From Paraescarpia echinospica (Eukaryota; Annelida; Polychaeta; Sabellida; Siboglinidae), in NCBI GenBank assembly GCA_020002185.1, contig JAHLWY010000277.1, forward strand, positions 62,001 through 126,000: 64,000 nt of DNA, written 5' to 3'. Numbering within the stretch: the first letter of the stretch is position 1; every line of letters starts with the position of its first letter. A program made the position numbers and the translations under genes. The notes beneath the pieces were generated by a model. The model was given only the letters and a program-made list of their open reading frames with translations. It was not told where the DNA came from and searched no databases. This document shows, in pieces, positions 1-10,359 of this stretch.

Positions 1-126
1 TGAATGAACTGGAGCAACGTAGAGTGAACAAAACTGCCCAAGTTTCGACACCGCCGTACACAATTCGAACCCGCTTTCTCTCGTTCGAGAGTCCGATGCT
101 CTAGTAACTGAGCCACTGCGTTCCAC
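1..126 (-). repeat. tRNA-derived SINE, fragment cut by the window start
   Basis: Read on the minus strand, the segment has a tRNA-like head with a box A-like TGGCTCAGTTAC and a box B-like GGTTCGAATT. A body follows (GGTGTCGAA, then GTTCACTC and GCTCCAGTT). The same order occurs on the plus strand at 45,365-45,690, so this is a dispersed RNA polymerase III-type SINE and not a tRNA gene. Its 3' end lies outside the window. Confidence 0.75.
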
Positions 127-2219
127 AATATTTATATTATATATATATTATATGTGTCGAAATCGCATGAAGCCATCCACAGTGTTAGCTTATATCACCA
201 TCCAGCTGCATTCACACGACATTCAATCCCACATCAGCTGTCCACCTGCGCGAGGATGCCCAGCTTCAAATTCAAGTTGGAATCTCTGTCAATGGCTGGG
301 GCGAATGTTTCACGGAGCCTGACAGCCCCGCTGCTCCTGCAGATGTTAGCAACAGTTCTGAGTAGACACCTGCAGACATTCGTGTTGTGGTGTTTGTTGT
401 AATTTGCAACATTGATGTTTTTGTCAACACTAAACTATTGCCTATGTTGTCCGTTTAGACCGATATTTGCTGATTCATTAATCCGAATATCGTAAATTAA
501 TATGCAGGACAAACTTGGCCTGAACTAGTATATTAATAAATGCTATGCATTTCAGCTGCAAATATATATTACCCGTGTAATTACGTTAATATTTGGACCA
601 CCAACTTTTGTGTGGGACCACCAACTTTTGAAAGTCCGACTGACCACCAACTTTTCAGCTAAGGTGTAGAACACTGACTATTATGGTGGCTAAAGCATGA
701 TCTAGCCATAGACAGTAGCCGATGTAGGTATTTTGAAAATGCTACTACGCAATGGACAAAAGTGATGCACGTATTTCGTTGTCGACTCTTGACCGGCAGC
801 TGAGATGATCGCTACGCTCAACGAATTGACGTTAAATGTCGACCGAGCAATTGGACGTACCCACCAACTTTGGACGATTAAAAAATACACAATATTTTAT
901 TAAACAGACTACGTTCGTTACGTAAATAATTATCACACTACACACTGGATATAAAACAACTGGATTCGCGACGGGCAATCGCACTGAGGAAGCAGCTTTA
1001 AAGGGCGTATATAGTACGTGACGCTTTATTTGGACTTTTCTGAGAACCAAATTATATACGTTCATTTTGCGAAAGAGTCCCTCTAAATATTATGGACACA
1101 TCAATGTCGTCGCTTATCTGTGTTGATTCGTAATTCGCAGATACAATAAAGGTACGCGTATCTACTTATAATCGAGCTTGCGTATGTATGTATGCATGTA
1201 TGTATGTATATAATATAATTATGTATGTATGCGGGTAGGTTAACGTTTTTCTCTTAGACTGCTTGAACTTCGAGGGCCAAACTTTAAGGGAATAATCTAC
1301 TACCCCACGAATAGGACGTAAAACCTGGATTTGTTTAAAAATACCCCATATATGTCAAGATTCTCACCTTTGTGGGGTATATCAGTTGTTCGGAACGTAA
1401 ACGTAATGTGCGCGTAAAATGTAAAACGTAACCTAACCATAGCATGAACCTGCGTCGTGGACTTGGCAACATGAAGAACGGGCTGACGCAGTAATGCTTA
1501 TGTCGACCCCCATGCCAATAGCGTAATAATACGAATATTATTTCACAATTCTACACTAATACGCCTAGGGCTAATCGATGGACGTAAACTTCACATTATT
1601 TCTGACCTTTGTCACTTTGAACAAACAGCGAGCATCTACGAGAGCGTTATTGTAGTTATGTGTTTTTTACATTTCGTAAATATTATTATCACGACTGTCA
1701 ACTACCGAGGCATCCCGTCAGGTGACAGTCAGTTTTGCTACTTTGTGAGTACATCAACAACTGTCCTATACGTTTAATAGGTGTAATGATTGATGTGGGA
1801 GGGGGCCGGTGCGGTAACTGCATGGGTAATCGTGTCGATCGGGATTTGGCTCTACCTATGCCTGATGCGGTTTCAAAATTTGGACCCTTAGTTGCCTGTT
1901 TCTTTTGGACAGATATTATCAGTCGTATTTTTAATGGGAAGTAAACGTGTATACTGGTAAATGGATGACCCATTAAGGGCCTTCCTTAGCTGCTCCTAGA
2001 ATACCTGTTCTGATCATGGAGTAAACGCTACGACCGCCGTTTGTAAGCGGTACCAGCGCAGTATAAGACAGCATATAATAACAATTACATCCTTATATTG
2101 AAGGCAATGGGAGTTCGTTTTGTATTGATAAGATACACAAAAGACACCTCTGATACATACATACATACATACTATTCTGAAAGATTTGGGTATCCTGCAT
2201 TTGCGTAGTCGTCGGGGTG
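127..2219. other. Intergenic stretch without a recognisable gene
   Basis: No convincing coding sequence. There are three near-tandem ACCACCAACTTTT motifs at about 598-655 and a related one near 860, a TATG/TGTA tetranucleotide run at about 1190-1235, and a short CATA run near 2155-2170. Open frames here are short, overlap on both strands and show no family motif. Confidence 0.6.
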
Positions 2220-2224
2220 GTTGT

Positions 2225-2353
2225 TGTTATATAGCTGTTGTAGCGGCATTGATGGTATATCGTGCTGATACTTATTTGTTGACAACGACGGCATGTTGCA
2301 AGAGACGGAACTACTTTATTGTATATGTACGCGTAGCAGGGCATATCACAACA
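2225..2353 (-). repeat. 3' LTR of the Ty3/gypsy element
   Basis: This is a 129-bp direct repeat of 6446-6574, with three mismatches (one G/T, one T/A, one C/T). On the minus strand it begins TGTTGTGATATG, holds an AATAAA polyadenylation signal, and ends TATATAACA. The LTR is unusually short. Confidence 0.95.
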
Positions 2354-2364
2354 CCTCCCTTCTA
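2354..2364 (-). other. Polypurine tract
   Basis: On the minus strand, AGAAGGGAGG directly abuts the 3' LTR. This all-purine run is the expected primer for plus-strand DNA synthesis. Confidence 0.85.
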
Positions 2365-2625
2365 AGAATGCAATGGTACTGGTTACTAACAAATTTGGAT
2401 TACAACTCAAAGGTACATGTGTCGTCATGCTGTATCTCAATTACAATAATGAAATAAACGGCAACATATAATATTAGTGTGTAGGTATCCTGAAACATGC
2501 TTGTTTTAAGTAGGAACTACACACAGCATTCTAATAACAGCAAAACTGCTATCTAAACAGTAACTAAACAGTATAGTTAAACAATAGCTAAACAGTAGAA
2601 CAGGTAATACAAGTTATACAACAGA

Positions 2626-3534
2626 TTACAGATCAAGAATCTGAACTGGCTTGATCTGTCGACCGTAACGCGACACTTTCACGTTACTGGGCTCATCAGA
2701 CTGCTCGACCTGAGGAGTAACTGATGGCTGACGGAGCTCTCGGAGAGCTCGGCAATTGCGACGGACTGTGCTACCTCCACTATCGACAACATAGGAGCGA
2801 GATGTACCTGGATTGGCATCGACTACTTTAGCCGAGCGTTTGAGATCTGTAATCCACACATCGTCTCCTACAGTGAGCGGTGGAAGCTCCCTGACACGGT
2901 GCTTTCGATCAAAGTTTAGTTTAGACGAAACCTTCGATTCAGCCTCTCTCTGACGGATCTGTGCTGTATCTGGCAACTGAGGTTGTAACACCTTTGGATG
3001 GGCTGGGACCGTGGATCTCAGCTTTCTTCCCATCAACAGTTCACCAGGCGATACACCATTCGCAAGTGGTGACGACCTGTACGCTAACAACCCCAAGTAC
3101 GGATCCTCTGCCTTTTTCATGATCGACTTGATCGTTTGCACGGCGCGTTCGGCGACATCATTAGCATGCGTGCGACATGTGTTGCAGTTTCGTACCATCT
3201 CGGCGATTCTCTGGGTCATACCAGGCCACCAAACGAGCTGCTTGGCACGCTCGCGACACTTGGTTATCGCAAGATGGCCCTGATGTAGACGCTGGAGAAC
3301 GTCAAGACGTTGAGACTGTGGGATCACGATCCTGTTCTCGTACACAAGAACATCGTCGACGATCGTGAGTAGCCCTCGGTTTTCCCAGTACGGTCTGAGA
3401 AGAGACTGCACCGACGATATGTACGGAGGCCAACCTGCCTGCACATACTTTAGGACTTGTGCTAACACTTCGTCGTGAGCCTGAAGACGACGCATCTCGA
3501 CTAAACGCTTAGGAGACGCACAGAAGTTGACTGA
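2626..3534 (-). pseudogene. Integrase domain with catalytic core deleted
   Basis: The N-terminal zinc-binding HHCC motif is visible (HQGH, then CNTC), preceded by the WWPGM motif common in gypsy integrases. Immediately after CRTHAND the reading jumps in frame to VAERAVQTIK, which belongs at the end of the DDE core. The segment carrying both catalytic aspartates is missing, by family comparison roughly 100 codons; the glutamate of the AER motif remains. The C-terminal part is present and ends KPVQILDL. An in-frame TAA at 3535-3537 separates this region from RNase H. This product could not integrate DNA. Confidence 0.9.
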
Positions 3535-3849
3535 TTATTTTGCATAGGACTCCACCTCTTGTACAAAAAGTTCGTCGACTTTCGTAGGACTGGCCGTGGA
3601 CCGCGACAACGCGTCAGCGACAACATTCATTTTGCCTGGGATATACTCGACTGTGTATGAATATCTCATCATACGTAGGCGAAATCTCTGCATTCGCACT
3701 TGTAGCTTATCTAAGCTAATGTCATTGAAAAGTGGGACCAATGGCTTATGATCCGTTTGAATTCGGACAGTGAGACCAACGATATAGTTGCGAAACTTCT
3801 CGCATGCCCAAACAATCGCCAACGCCTCTAGCTCGATTGTGGCATATCG
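3535..3849 (-). pseudogene. RNase H C-terminal part of pol
   Basis: Residues such as AIVWACEKFRNYI, QTDHKPLVPL and the end motif NVVADALSR are the hallmark RNase H stretch of gypsy pol. The frame is the same as the upstream reverse transcriptase segment, separated from it by a TAA where family members have a glutamine codon. A second TAA ends the segment before integrase. Confidence 0.9.
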
Positions 3850-4398
3850 TTATTCGGTCTCTGTCAACGATCGAGATGCTGCGCACACCAATCGGAGAGT
3901 ACCGTCTCTCTGGACCTGAGATAACGTGGCTCTGATACCGTGACGACTGGCATCTGACTGAATCACTGTCTCCATCGTTGTATCGTACACAGCAAGTTCA
4001 ACGGACTTGGAAAGTTCGTTTTTGACGTCACAGAAGGCTTTCTCCTGTGCGTTACCCCAATACCACGTGGTATTGTTGCACAATAAGTCACGCAATGGCT
4101 GACTCAGCTCACTGAGCTTGTGCGAGAACTTACCCGGCTGGTTAGCCATGCCCAAGAAACTACGCACATCACTTACACACTCAGGAGTTTTGAAGTCATT
4201 CAGACCCTGTACCGCCTCCGGATTCGCGCGCACACCTGTGCTCGTTATCACGTGACCTAGGAATCTGATCTGACTCACAGCAAACTCACGCTTTGATGCG
4301 TTCAGTGTCATACCCGCTTTCCGTAGTCTGTTCAAGACACATCGAACACGAACATCGTGCTCTTGGAGAGACGCTCCCCAAATGCAAATGTCATCCAT
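3850..4398 (-). pseudogene. Reverse transcriptase C-terminal part and RNase H start
   Basis: It opens at the catalytic box (MDDICIWG, the [YFM]xDD motif), then KREFAVSQIRFLGHVI and the thumb region, leading to the first RNase H aspartate segment (VIQSDASRHGI). A TGA three codons before MDD interrupts the catalytic box itself, at a position that is usually cysteine in this motif. The segment ends with the TAA at 3850-3852. Confidence 0.9.
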
Positions 4399-4401
4399 GT
4401 G

Positions 4402-5301
4402 TCAAACTACACCCTCCACACCATCTAGGATTTCAGACACGATCTTAGCGAATATTTCTGGACTCGAACTGAGCCCGAATGGTAGACGATTAAAAGCGAA
4501 TCGTCCATGCGGCGTTAGGAATGTTGTTAGCAATTTCGACTGATCTGACAGAGGGATTTGCCAGAATCCTGAATTTGCGTCTAGTTTAGTGAACACTGTA
4601 CCACTACCTAGTTTGGCCAGACTGGCTTCTACGTCTGCCATAGGAAACACATTCCTGTGAACCCTTTTGTTCAACTCGGTGAAATCCACACATATCCTCA
4701 CCGTTTCGCCCTTTGGGACCACAACCATGGGCGCACACCACTCTGTGGGATGGTCGACTGCAAAAATGACATTTTGCGACAACTTGACATCAAGCTCTGC
4801 CTTCACCTTATCGACGAGTGGATAGGGTACATTGCGAGAGGTAAATATGGCGAACGGCTTTGAGTCGGGCTGCAATTGGATGTCGTACTCTGCTCTAACC
4901 TTTCCCAGACCCTGAAACATCTGTTTAAACTCTGTGTTAAACTGGCTAGAGCTAACATGACTGACATTACACGTGATCAACCCGAGCTTCACACACGCAT
5001 CTCTGCTCAACAGTGCACTAGTCTGGTCTACAACGTACAATCGCTCACAATGTCTACTTGAATCTACGCTTAGCACACTGTCAAATTCTCCCAACACGGG
5101 TATACGCATGTTACCAGGGCCTATCAAACGCTTGGATGTAGGACGCCATGTCACGTGATCACACAGTCTACTTGGTATAACTGATACGTCTGCCCCGCTA
5201 TCTAACTTGAACCGCACTGGCACATCTAACCCCTCAACAACGACTAGCTGAGTCCAACTATCTGAATTGCTACCAATCTCGCCCAAGAACGAAGCATCCT
5301 C
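4402..5301 (-). pseudogene. Protease and reverse transcriptase N-terminal part of pol
   Basis: An aspartic protease active site (KLDSGADVSVIP) lies about 30 residues in. Then come the reverse transcriptase motifs VRICVDFTELNKRV, FTKLDANSGFWQIPL and FNRLPFGLSSSPEIF. The first catalytic aspartate (KLDAN) is intact. This frame is continuous with gag except for one TAA at 5302-5304, followed by five codons before the first possible start, so gag and pol share one reading frame. It ends at the TGA at 4402-4404. Confidence 0.92.
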
Positions 5302-6091
5302 TTATTGGTTAACTCTGGCATTAGGCCTACCAGGTTTACGAGTTTTCGACTTACAGCAACGTGCATAGTGACCGACGGTACCACATTGATTACATTTAGC
5401 ATCAACAGCAGGACATTTACCATTCTTATGCTTCACATAACCACATCGAGTACACGCTACACTAAGCTGAGTGAAGGTGTCACTGTTCATCTTAGTGTTC
5501 GACTGGTTAGATGGCGCCACTCTCGGCTTGCGTCGACGGTTCGACTTCACTTCATCCACATACTTTGGCAGGTTCAAGTCGCGCATTTGCTTCTCAACTT
5601 CCTCTGCTTGACGAGCCATGGAGACCGCTTTGGCCTCTGTGAGTAGACTGATGTCCATCCTCTGCATTTCCCGCGAAACAGTCTGATCAAGAATGCCGAC
5701 GACTAGGCGAGCTCTTATCTGCGTAGACCGATCAGGGAATTCACAACGGTCGGCTGATTCATTAAGTGCTCTTATGAATTGTTCGACAGATTCGCCCTCG
5801 GTTTGCACACGACGAAAAAAATTTGCCCGTTCGTAGATTACGTAACGTCGTGGGGCAAAGTAATTTTCGAATGCCTGTTTGACAGCATTATAGACGCCCA
5901 CTTCGTCCGCCGCTAGACCCAGACTGGAGAAGATCGACTCCGCCCGTGAGCCCATGCTGTATATCAGGCTATCTCTCGTCTTCTGTGTCCAACTTAGATA
6001 CTGTACGGAATCTGGACCACCGACTGATCCATTCCGCCCAGTTTTCTGGTAGAAAGTCAAACTCTTTAGGCGGGTTAAACTTGGCCGCCAT
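5302..6091 (-). pseudogene. gag with tandem zinc knuckles
   Basis: The C-terminal nucleocapsid part carries two CX2CX4HX4C zinc knuckles (CTRCGYVKHKNGKC and CNQCGTVGHYARCC) followed by a basic tail. The capsid-like part includes YFAPRRYVIYERANF and ESVEQFIRAL, typical of retrotransposon gag. The natural start is probably the ATG at 6091-6089, whose frame reads a gag-like N-terminus; a single-base frameshift near 5980-5995 throws it out of register with the rest. The protein would package the element RNA. Confidence 0.88.
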
Positions 6092-6419
6092 AACACACGG
6101 TGAGTTGTTCTAACTAGTCAGGTAGGTGAAATTCGTCTATAGTACCGTGCAGTCCAGCAGATGACGCGATCATCGCATTGCAGTCACAGCCATTTCTCTA
6201 CACACAGTGCTTCATAGTGTGCTGACATCCGGTAGACGGCGTACACGTCGCGCGTCCTCACACAGTGTCATCTAACGCGGCATGTGTCGCCACACGAAGC
6301 GAACAGCGCCATTTGTTTTCACTCAAGTTCCAAAACACGAATAAACATATCGCTCTATCTGGCATATGCCATCGCTTCCAAAGTTCGCAACACTCACTAT
6401 TGGTTCTCTAGCGGTTGAC

Positions 6420-6445
6420 GGTTCGGATCGTAATATCGGCCACCA
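6420..6445 (-). promoter_or_regulatory. Primer-binding site
   Basis: On the minus strand the sequence directly downstream of the 5' LTR begins TGGTGGCCGATATTACG. The TGG matches the CCA end of a tRNA primer. I cannot assign the tRNA from memory. Confidence 0.65.
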
Positions 6446-6574
6446 TGTTATATAGCTGTTGTAGCGGCATTTATGGTATATCGTGCTGATACTTATATGT
6501 TGACAACGACGGCATGTTGCAAGAGACGGAATTACTTTATTGTATATGTACGCGTAGCAGGGCATATCACAACA
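6446..6574 (-). repeat. 5' LTR of the Ty3/gypsy element
   Basis: This is the second copy of the 129-bp LTR. The right flank GTTGT at 6575-6579 matches 2220-2224. Confidence 0.95.
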
Positions 6575-6689
6575 GTTGTCATATCCGAAAATGTCCAGGA
6601 CACGACCTGAGTCAACGCACTGATATTTCTGACTTGGATTCGTGTTTATTGACTTCTCAAGTGGTCACGGGTAATCGCCCCCGTTCAAA

Positions 6690-7445
6690 GAGACATAAAC
6701 AGACTGGTTCAAACGCTATCAACCTGGTGCCCTGCAAGTGGCAGACTGGAGAGAGCATTACTGAGTCTCTTTCCATGAAGCTATCTGCTGCCCTACTCAA
6801 CACTCTATTTCCGTCAAAAACAAAACCGCTGCACTTTTGGAGTATACGACTGACCACGACCTAGAGGTGCTCTTTCTGACGGAGACGTGGCTGAAACCAG
6901 GGGACAGGGGCCAGGCCACCATTGGTGACCTGTGTCCGCCTGGCTATTGCATAATCCACGTTCCCAGACAACCATGATATGGTGGCATTGGCATACTGTA
7001 CAAGGACTCGTTGAAACTCAGGCAGATACTGAATGATGAAGAGAGACAAACCTCGTTTGAGTGTATGGAGGTTATGTTGTCTTTCACGAAAAATACACAG
7101 TACAGGATAATTGTCGCCTATCATCCTCCACCAAAGCTCATATCAACGGCATCATTTTTGCAAGAGTTCGGTGATGTATTAGACACAACCGTGCATACTG
7201 GTAAACGATTACTGATCGTGGACGATTTCAACTTTCATGTTGACGATCCTACCAATAAAGATGCTTCAAATTTCTTGGATCTGATCAATTCCTATAATTT
7301 AACTCGGCATGTGACACCAGTCACTCACCGACGTGGCCACACACTTGACCTAATTATTACCAGGTTATCTGAGGACAGTGTGAGTGACGTCTTCGTGCAA
7401 GACAGTGCCCTGTCTGATATACAGTGTATGTGATCATTTTCCTGT
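6690..7445 (+). pseudogene. LINE apurinic/apyrimidinic-type endonuclease
   Basis: Catalytic-region motifs of LINE endonucleases are visible in order. LTETWL holds the catalytic glutamate, DDFNFHVD corresponds to GDFN (first Gly changed), and HRRGHTLDLIITR is followed by a degraded SDHFPVHF-like end after a frameshift near 7420. A TGA at about 6976 and a frameshift near 6820 also break the frame. The protein would nick target DNA for target-primed reverse transcription. The copy is inactive. Confidence 0.85.
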
Positions 7446-7485
7446 TCACTTTTGCCTATCAGGGAGTAAACTTAGGCTGAAGAAG

Positions 7486-7790
7486 TAGTGTAGTCGGAAG
7501 AGGGGGGTATCGTGCACCCCACGGAAATCAACTTCTAATCGGCGTCTCTAGATCGGAACAAATGCGTAGAAAACGATGTGCCGTCATTACAGAAAAAAAA
7601 TTCGAAAAATCTATGTTTCACTATATATCAGCCAATATTGCAGATAACTGAACAAATAAGGTGTCTAGACACATGTTTTGAGGGTCAAAGATCATAATAA
7701 AACTATTCTTGAAGTGACCACACGTGTCCGTGATATACTAGTATGCCAATTCGTGCCGCCTTTATCGAAAAATCTATATATGAGGGTTTT
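7486..7790 (+). repeat. Left terminal inverted repeat
   Basis: The arm begins TAGTGTAGTCGGAAGAGG and shares long blocks with the inverted right arm, for example GGCGTCTCTAGATCG, GCAGATAACTGAACAAAT and CACACGTGTCCGTG. Confidence 0.9.
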
Positions 7791-7913
7791 ATTAGGGCAA
7801 CACTTTCAAAAATTGTGTTATTTTAATGTTTTGTATTAGTCTTAATATTAATGGTGACTTCTATTTCCCATTCCAGATAAACAGTGGTGGTAGAAGTGGA
7901 CAATTAGTCATCA

Positions 7914-9852
7914 TGCCCAAAAGAAAAAGTGACCGGAGCGCAGCTCCCAAACACTCTCCGCATACATGCATCCTCCATGTGCTATCCATGTCTGATCACG
8001 GACGTTTTACACCCCTCAGTAAAATAAAAGGAATTGCAAGTAAAAAACCTACAGCAGCTTCATAAGATCCGGGACCGACGTATCCACCAATCACATGAGT
8101 CCACATATCGTATGCAATCAGTGTGCGACCGGATCTCTACAACTCTCCCCGATGACCTGGAAAGTGCTGGGTATCACCGTCAGTGTTATCAGCGCTTTAC
8201 TGTTCAATCTTGTTAAATCGTCTGGGAGATGATACAGAACCCGAACCATCAACCTCGCAATGGCATCACTCCCCTCGTAAATTGTCTTCAGCGGGTTCCG
8301 CTGGACCCATCTTCCCACCAGAGTGCATTTTCTGTGACAAAGTAGAGATCAAAGATGGTGATCGCAAAACTGAGCGAGGATCGCGGGATTCGCAGAACCG
8401 AAGGAGCAAAGGATACCGAGCATGCTCGCATATCAGCCGCCCACGAGAAGGCGCTCGTCTCGGTACTGGAGCACATTCGGACTCATGTCGTCCACCAGAA
8501 TGAGGTCTTGCAGCTATCTTCCTTGCGCTTGCTCTATGTCGATGAACTGAAACGGAATGGATACGAGAGCTCGGCCTATCGCACTAAGAAACTACTGAAA
8601 CGCCTACAGAATGACCTAATCAAGGACCATGTCTACTTCACGAAGGTCGATCACGACAAAGTTGACGCCATTTCATTCTGGCTCGTGTACAGCTCGAATA
8701 TCACTGTTTCTAATGTTCTTACACGAGCTTACACTCTTGAAAGCGCAGACAAGAACCAAGATGTCGCTCTCTTTCTTCGTCGTAATATTCTACGGGCTTT
8801 CAAAGAGTCCGAAGGCCTACCGTGGCCGCCAACGCCGACGACTTGGAGCTCAGTCTTGAAAAGCTCCTACCTCCAGACCTCATCCAGTTCCTCAGCATGG
8901 TTATGGCCGGCAAGGAAGGCGTGGAGACGAGCGAAAAGATGAAGCGTCTGGTATTCTCCATCTGGCAAGACCTGTGCCGTGCAGTGTCGGGGGGAAAATG
9001 TAATTTACCAAAACACGTGCTTCTCTGTTTGACTGTCAGGCACTTGTTCCGAAGCAAGAGGCTCACCATGGTATTGCACAGGCTTGGCCACTCTGACGCC
9101 CCAAATCGTGACGGGACAGGGCTACGTCGTATTCCACTGTGAGTGTGACAACTTGAATAAAACCACTACGAATATGCACGGCAGCAACATTTTCAACAGT
9201 GCTGGGGGAATCATGGTCCAGGAGGCCAGGATTGGGTTCGAGAGCCCCAAGGTCCGAACGCAGCCTATCATCGACAAGTCGCAACAGCGTAGCCTGAAAG
9301 TCCACAAACTCTGTCTGGCTCTTCGGCAGGTATATTGGAAGCAGCGGCATGCAGCCCGTGCCTGGACTCAGGTCTTCACCCAGGACTGCACCCGGGACTC
9401 CCCCGCCCAGAAAATCAACAGTGGACTACTTCACGCCCATCCATCAACCGATCATTGACAACACAGTTGTTCGCTAGCTACTGAAGCGCTCGGAGGTAGC
9501 CACGGCTGAGGTGGGTCAGAAGTGGCTCCTGAATACATTCGATCTGGGAGTCTGGTTGAAAGCTCTACCCAATGGAGAGGCTATTAATGGAGTGATTCGC
9601 CGAGGAGAACATCCCCATCGCAGTCCGCGCGGCGCTTCTCAACATGACCCAGTCTTCCAATCGAGATCACCTCGACGAAACCCTCAAAGAAGGAGGAGGA
9701 GGAGGAGGAGGAGGAGGAGGAGGAAGAAGAGCACGAGTTTGACTTTGACGGTTTCATTGAAAGCGATGATGAGTTATGGATCTGATAGTGGAGAACACTT
9801 CCCTCGCAATGTTCGAAGACGACTTATGTGCTGTTATTACCTTCTTCAATAA
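7914..9852 (+). pseudogene. Degraded gene of the long-TIR element (unrecognised family)
   Basis: Frameshifts and stops split the gene, but conserved-looking blocks follow in order. There is a lysine-rich start (MPKRKSD), a HKIRDRRIHQSHEST-like block, GYHRQCYQRFT, then PPECIFCDK (possible zinc-binding Cys pair). Next come a basic region, SLRLLYVDELKRNGYES, FTKVDHDKVDAISFW, and a block around LTPQIVTGQGYVVFH. A jump over a large missing middle leads to LNTFDLGVWLKAL, and the end is an acidic tail encoded by a GAG run (about 9690-9730) with DFDGFIESDDE. I recall similar uncharacterised proteins in invertebrate genomes but cannot name a function. The gap between the two ends suggests an internal deletion. 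A nuclease or transposase role is an inference from position only. Confidence 0.7.
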
Positions 9853-10002
9853 ATGAGTTAATAAATTAATTTAGGGAAATTTCTGTATTTAAAACACCTT
9901 AAATTGACCCCCTAGCACGTGACCTTGACCTGTGATCGCAAAATAACACAATGTTTTTTTTTATTGCCCTCAAAACCTTCTCTCAGCTTATCTGCAATAT
10001 AT

Positions 10003-10353
10003 ATTTTTAAAATAGATTTTTCAGTAATGGCGGCACGAATTTGCATGCTAGTATGCCACGGACACGTGTGGTCACTTCAAGAATAGTTTTATTATGATCT
10101 TTGACCCTCAAAACATGCGTCTAGACACCTTATTTGTTCAGTTATCTGCAATATTGGCTGATAGTGAAATATAGACTTTTTGATTTTTTTTCGGTAATGG
10201 CGACACTGATTTGCATAAAAATGATACGTGGGAAATCCGGACGACTTTTTAACATAGCTCATCGTTTTCTACGCATTTTTATTCGATCTAGAGACGCCGA
10301 TTAAAAGTTTATTTCCGGGTGGTGCACGATAGCCCCCTCTTCCGACTAGACTA
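10003..10353 (-). repeat. Right terminal inverted repeat
   Basis: The arm is the inverse of 7486-7790, ending in TCCGACTAGACTA. It contains about 60 bp absent from the left arm, including GATTTGCATAAAAATG. An extra inner echo of the GCAGATAA...GTTTTGAGGG motif suggests a partial internal duplication. Confidence 0.9.
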
Positions 10354-10359
10354 AAGACG

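Larger units (their letters stand above)
2225..6574 (-). mobile_element. Ty3/gypsy LTR retrotransposon, complete in outline but dead
   Basis: Two 129-bp direct repeats beginning TG and ending CA bound the element, and both flanks carry the same 5 bp GTTGT (2220-2224 and 6575-6579), the mark of integrase-mediated insertion. Reading leftward, the order is 5' LTR, TGG primer site, gag, protease, reverse transcriptase, RNase H, integrase, polypurine tract, 3' LTR; integrase after RNase H is the Ty3/gypsy order. No envelope-like frame is present. The LTRs differ at 3 of 129 positions by my count, so the copy is not ancient. Even so, it has a gag frameshift, internal stops and an integrase deletion, so it cannot move by itself. 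Confidence 0.95.
7486..10353 (+). mobile_element. DNA transposon with long terminal inverted repeats, unclassified
   Basis: Both ends read inward as TAGT[G/C]TAGTCGGAAGAG, and the inverted similarity continues for about 300 bp (left) and 350 bp (right; the left arm lacks about 60 bp). The flanks carry a 3-bp duplication AAG (7483-7485 and 10,354-10,356). Removing the insert and one AAG restores the reading frame of the host LINE, an internal proof of the boundaries. Inside lies a degraded gene (7914-9852) that I cannot place in a known transposase family. TIR length, 3-bp duplication and protein together do not fit hAT, Tc1/mariner or piggyBac. Confidence 0.88.
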
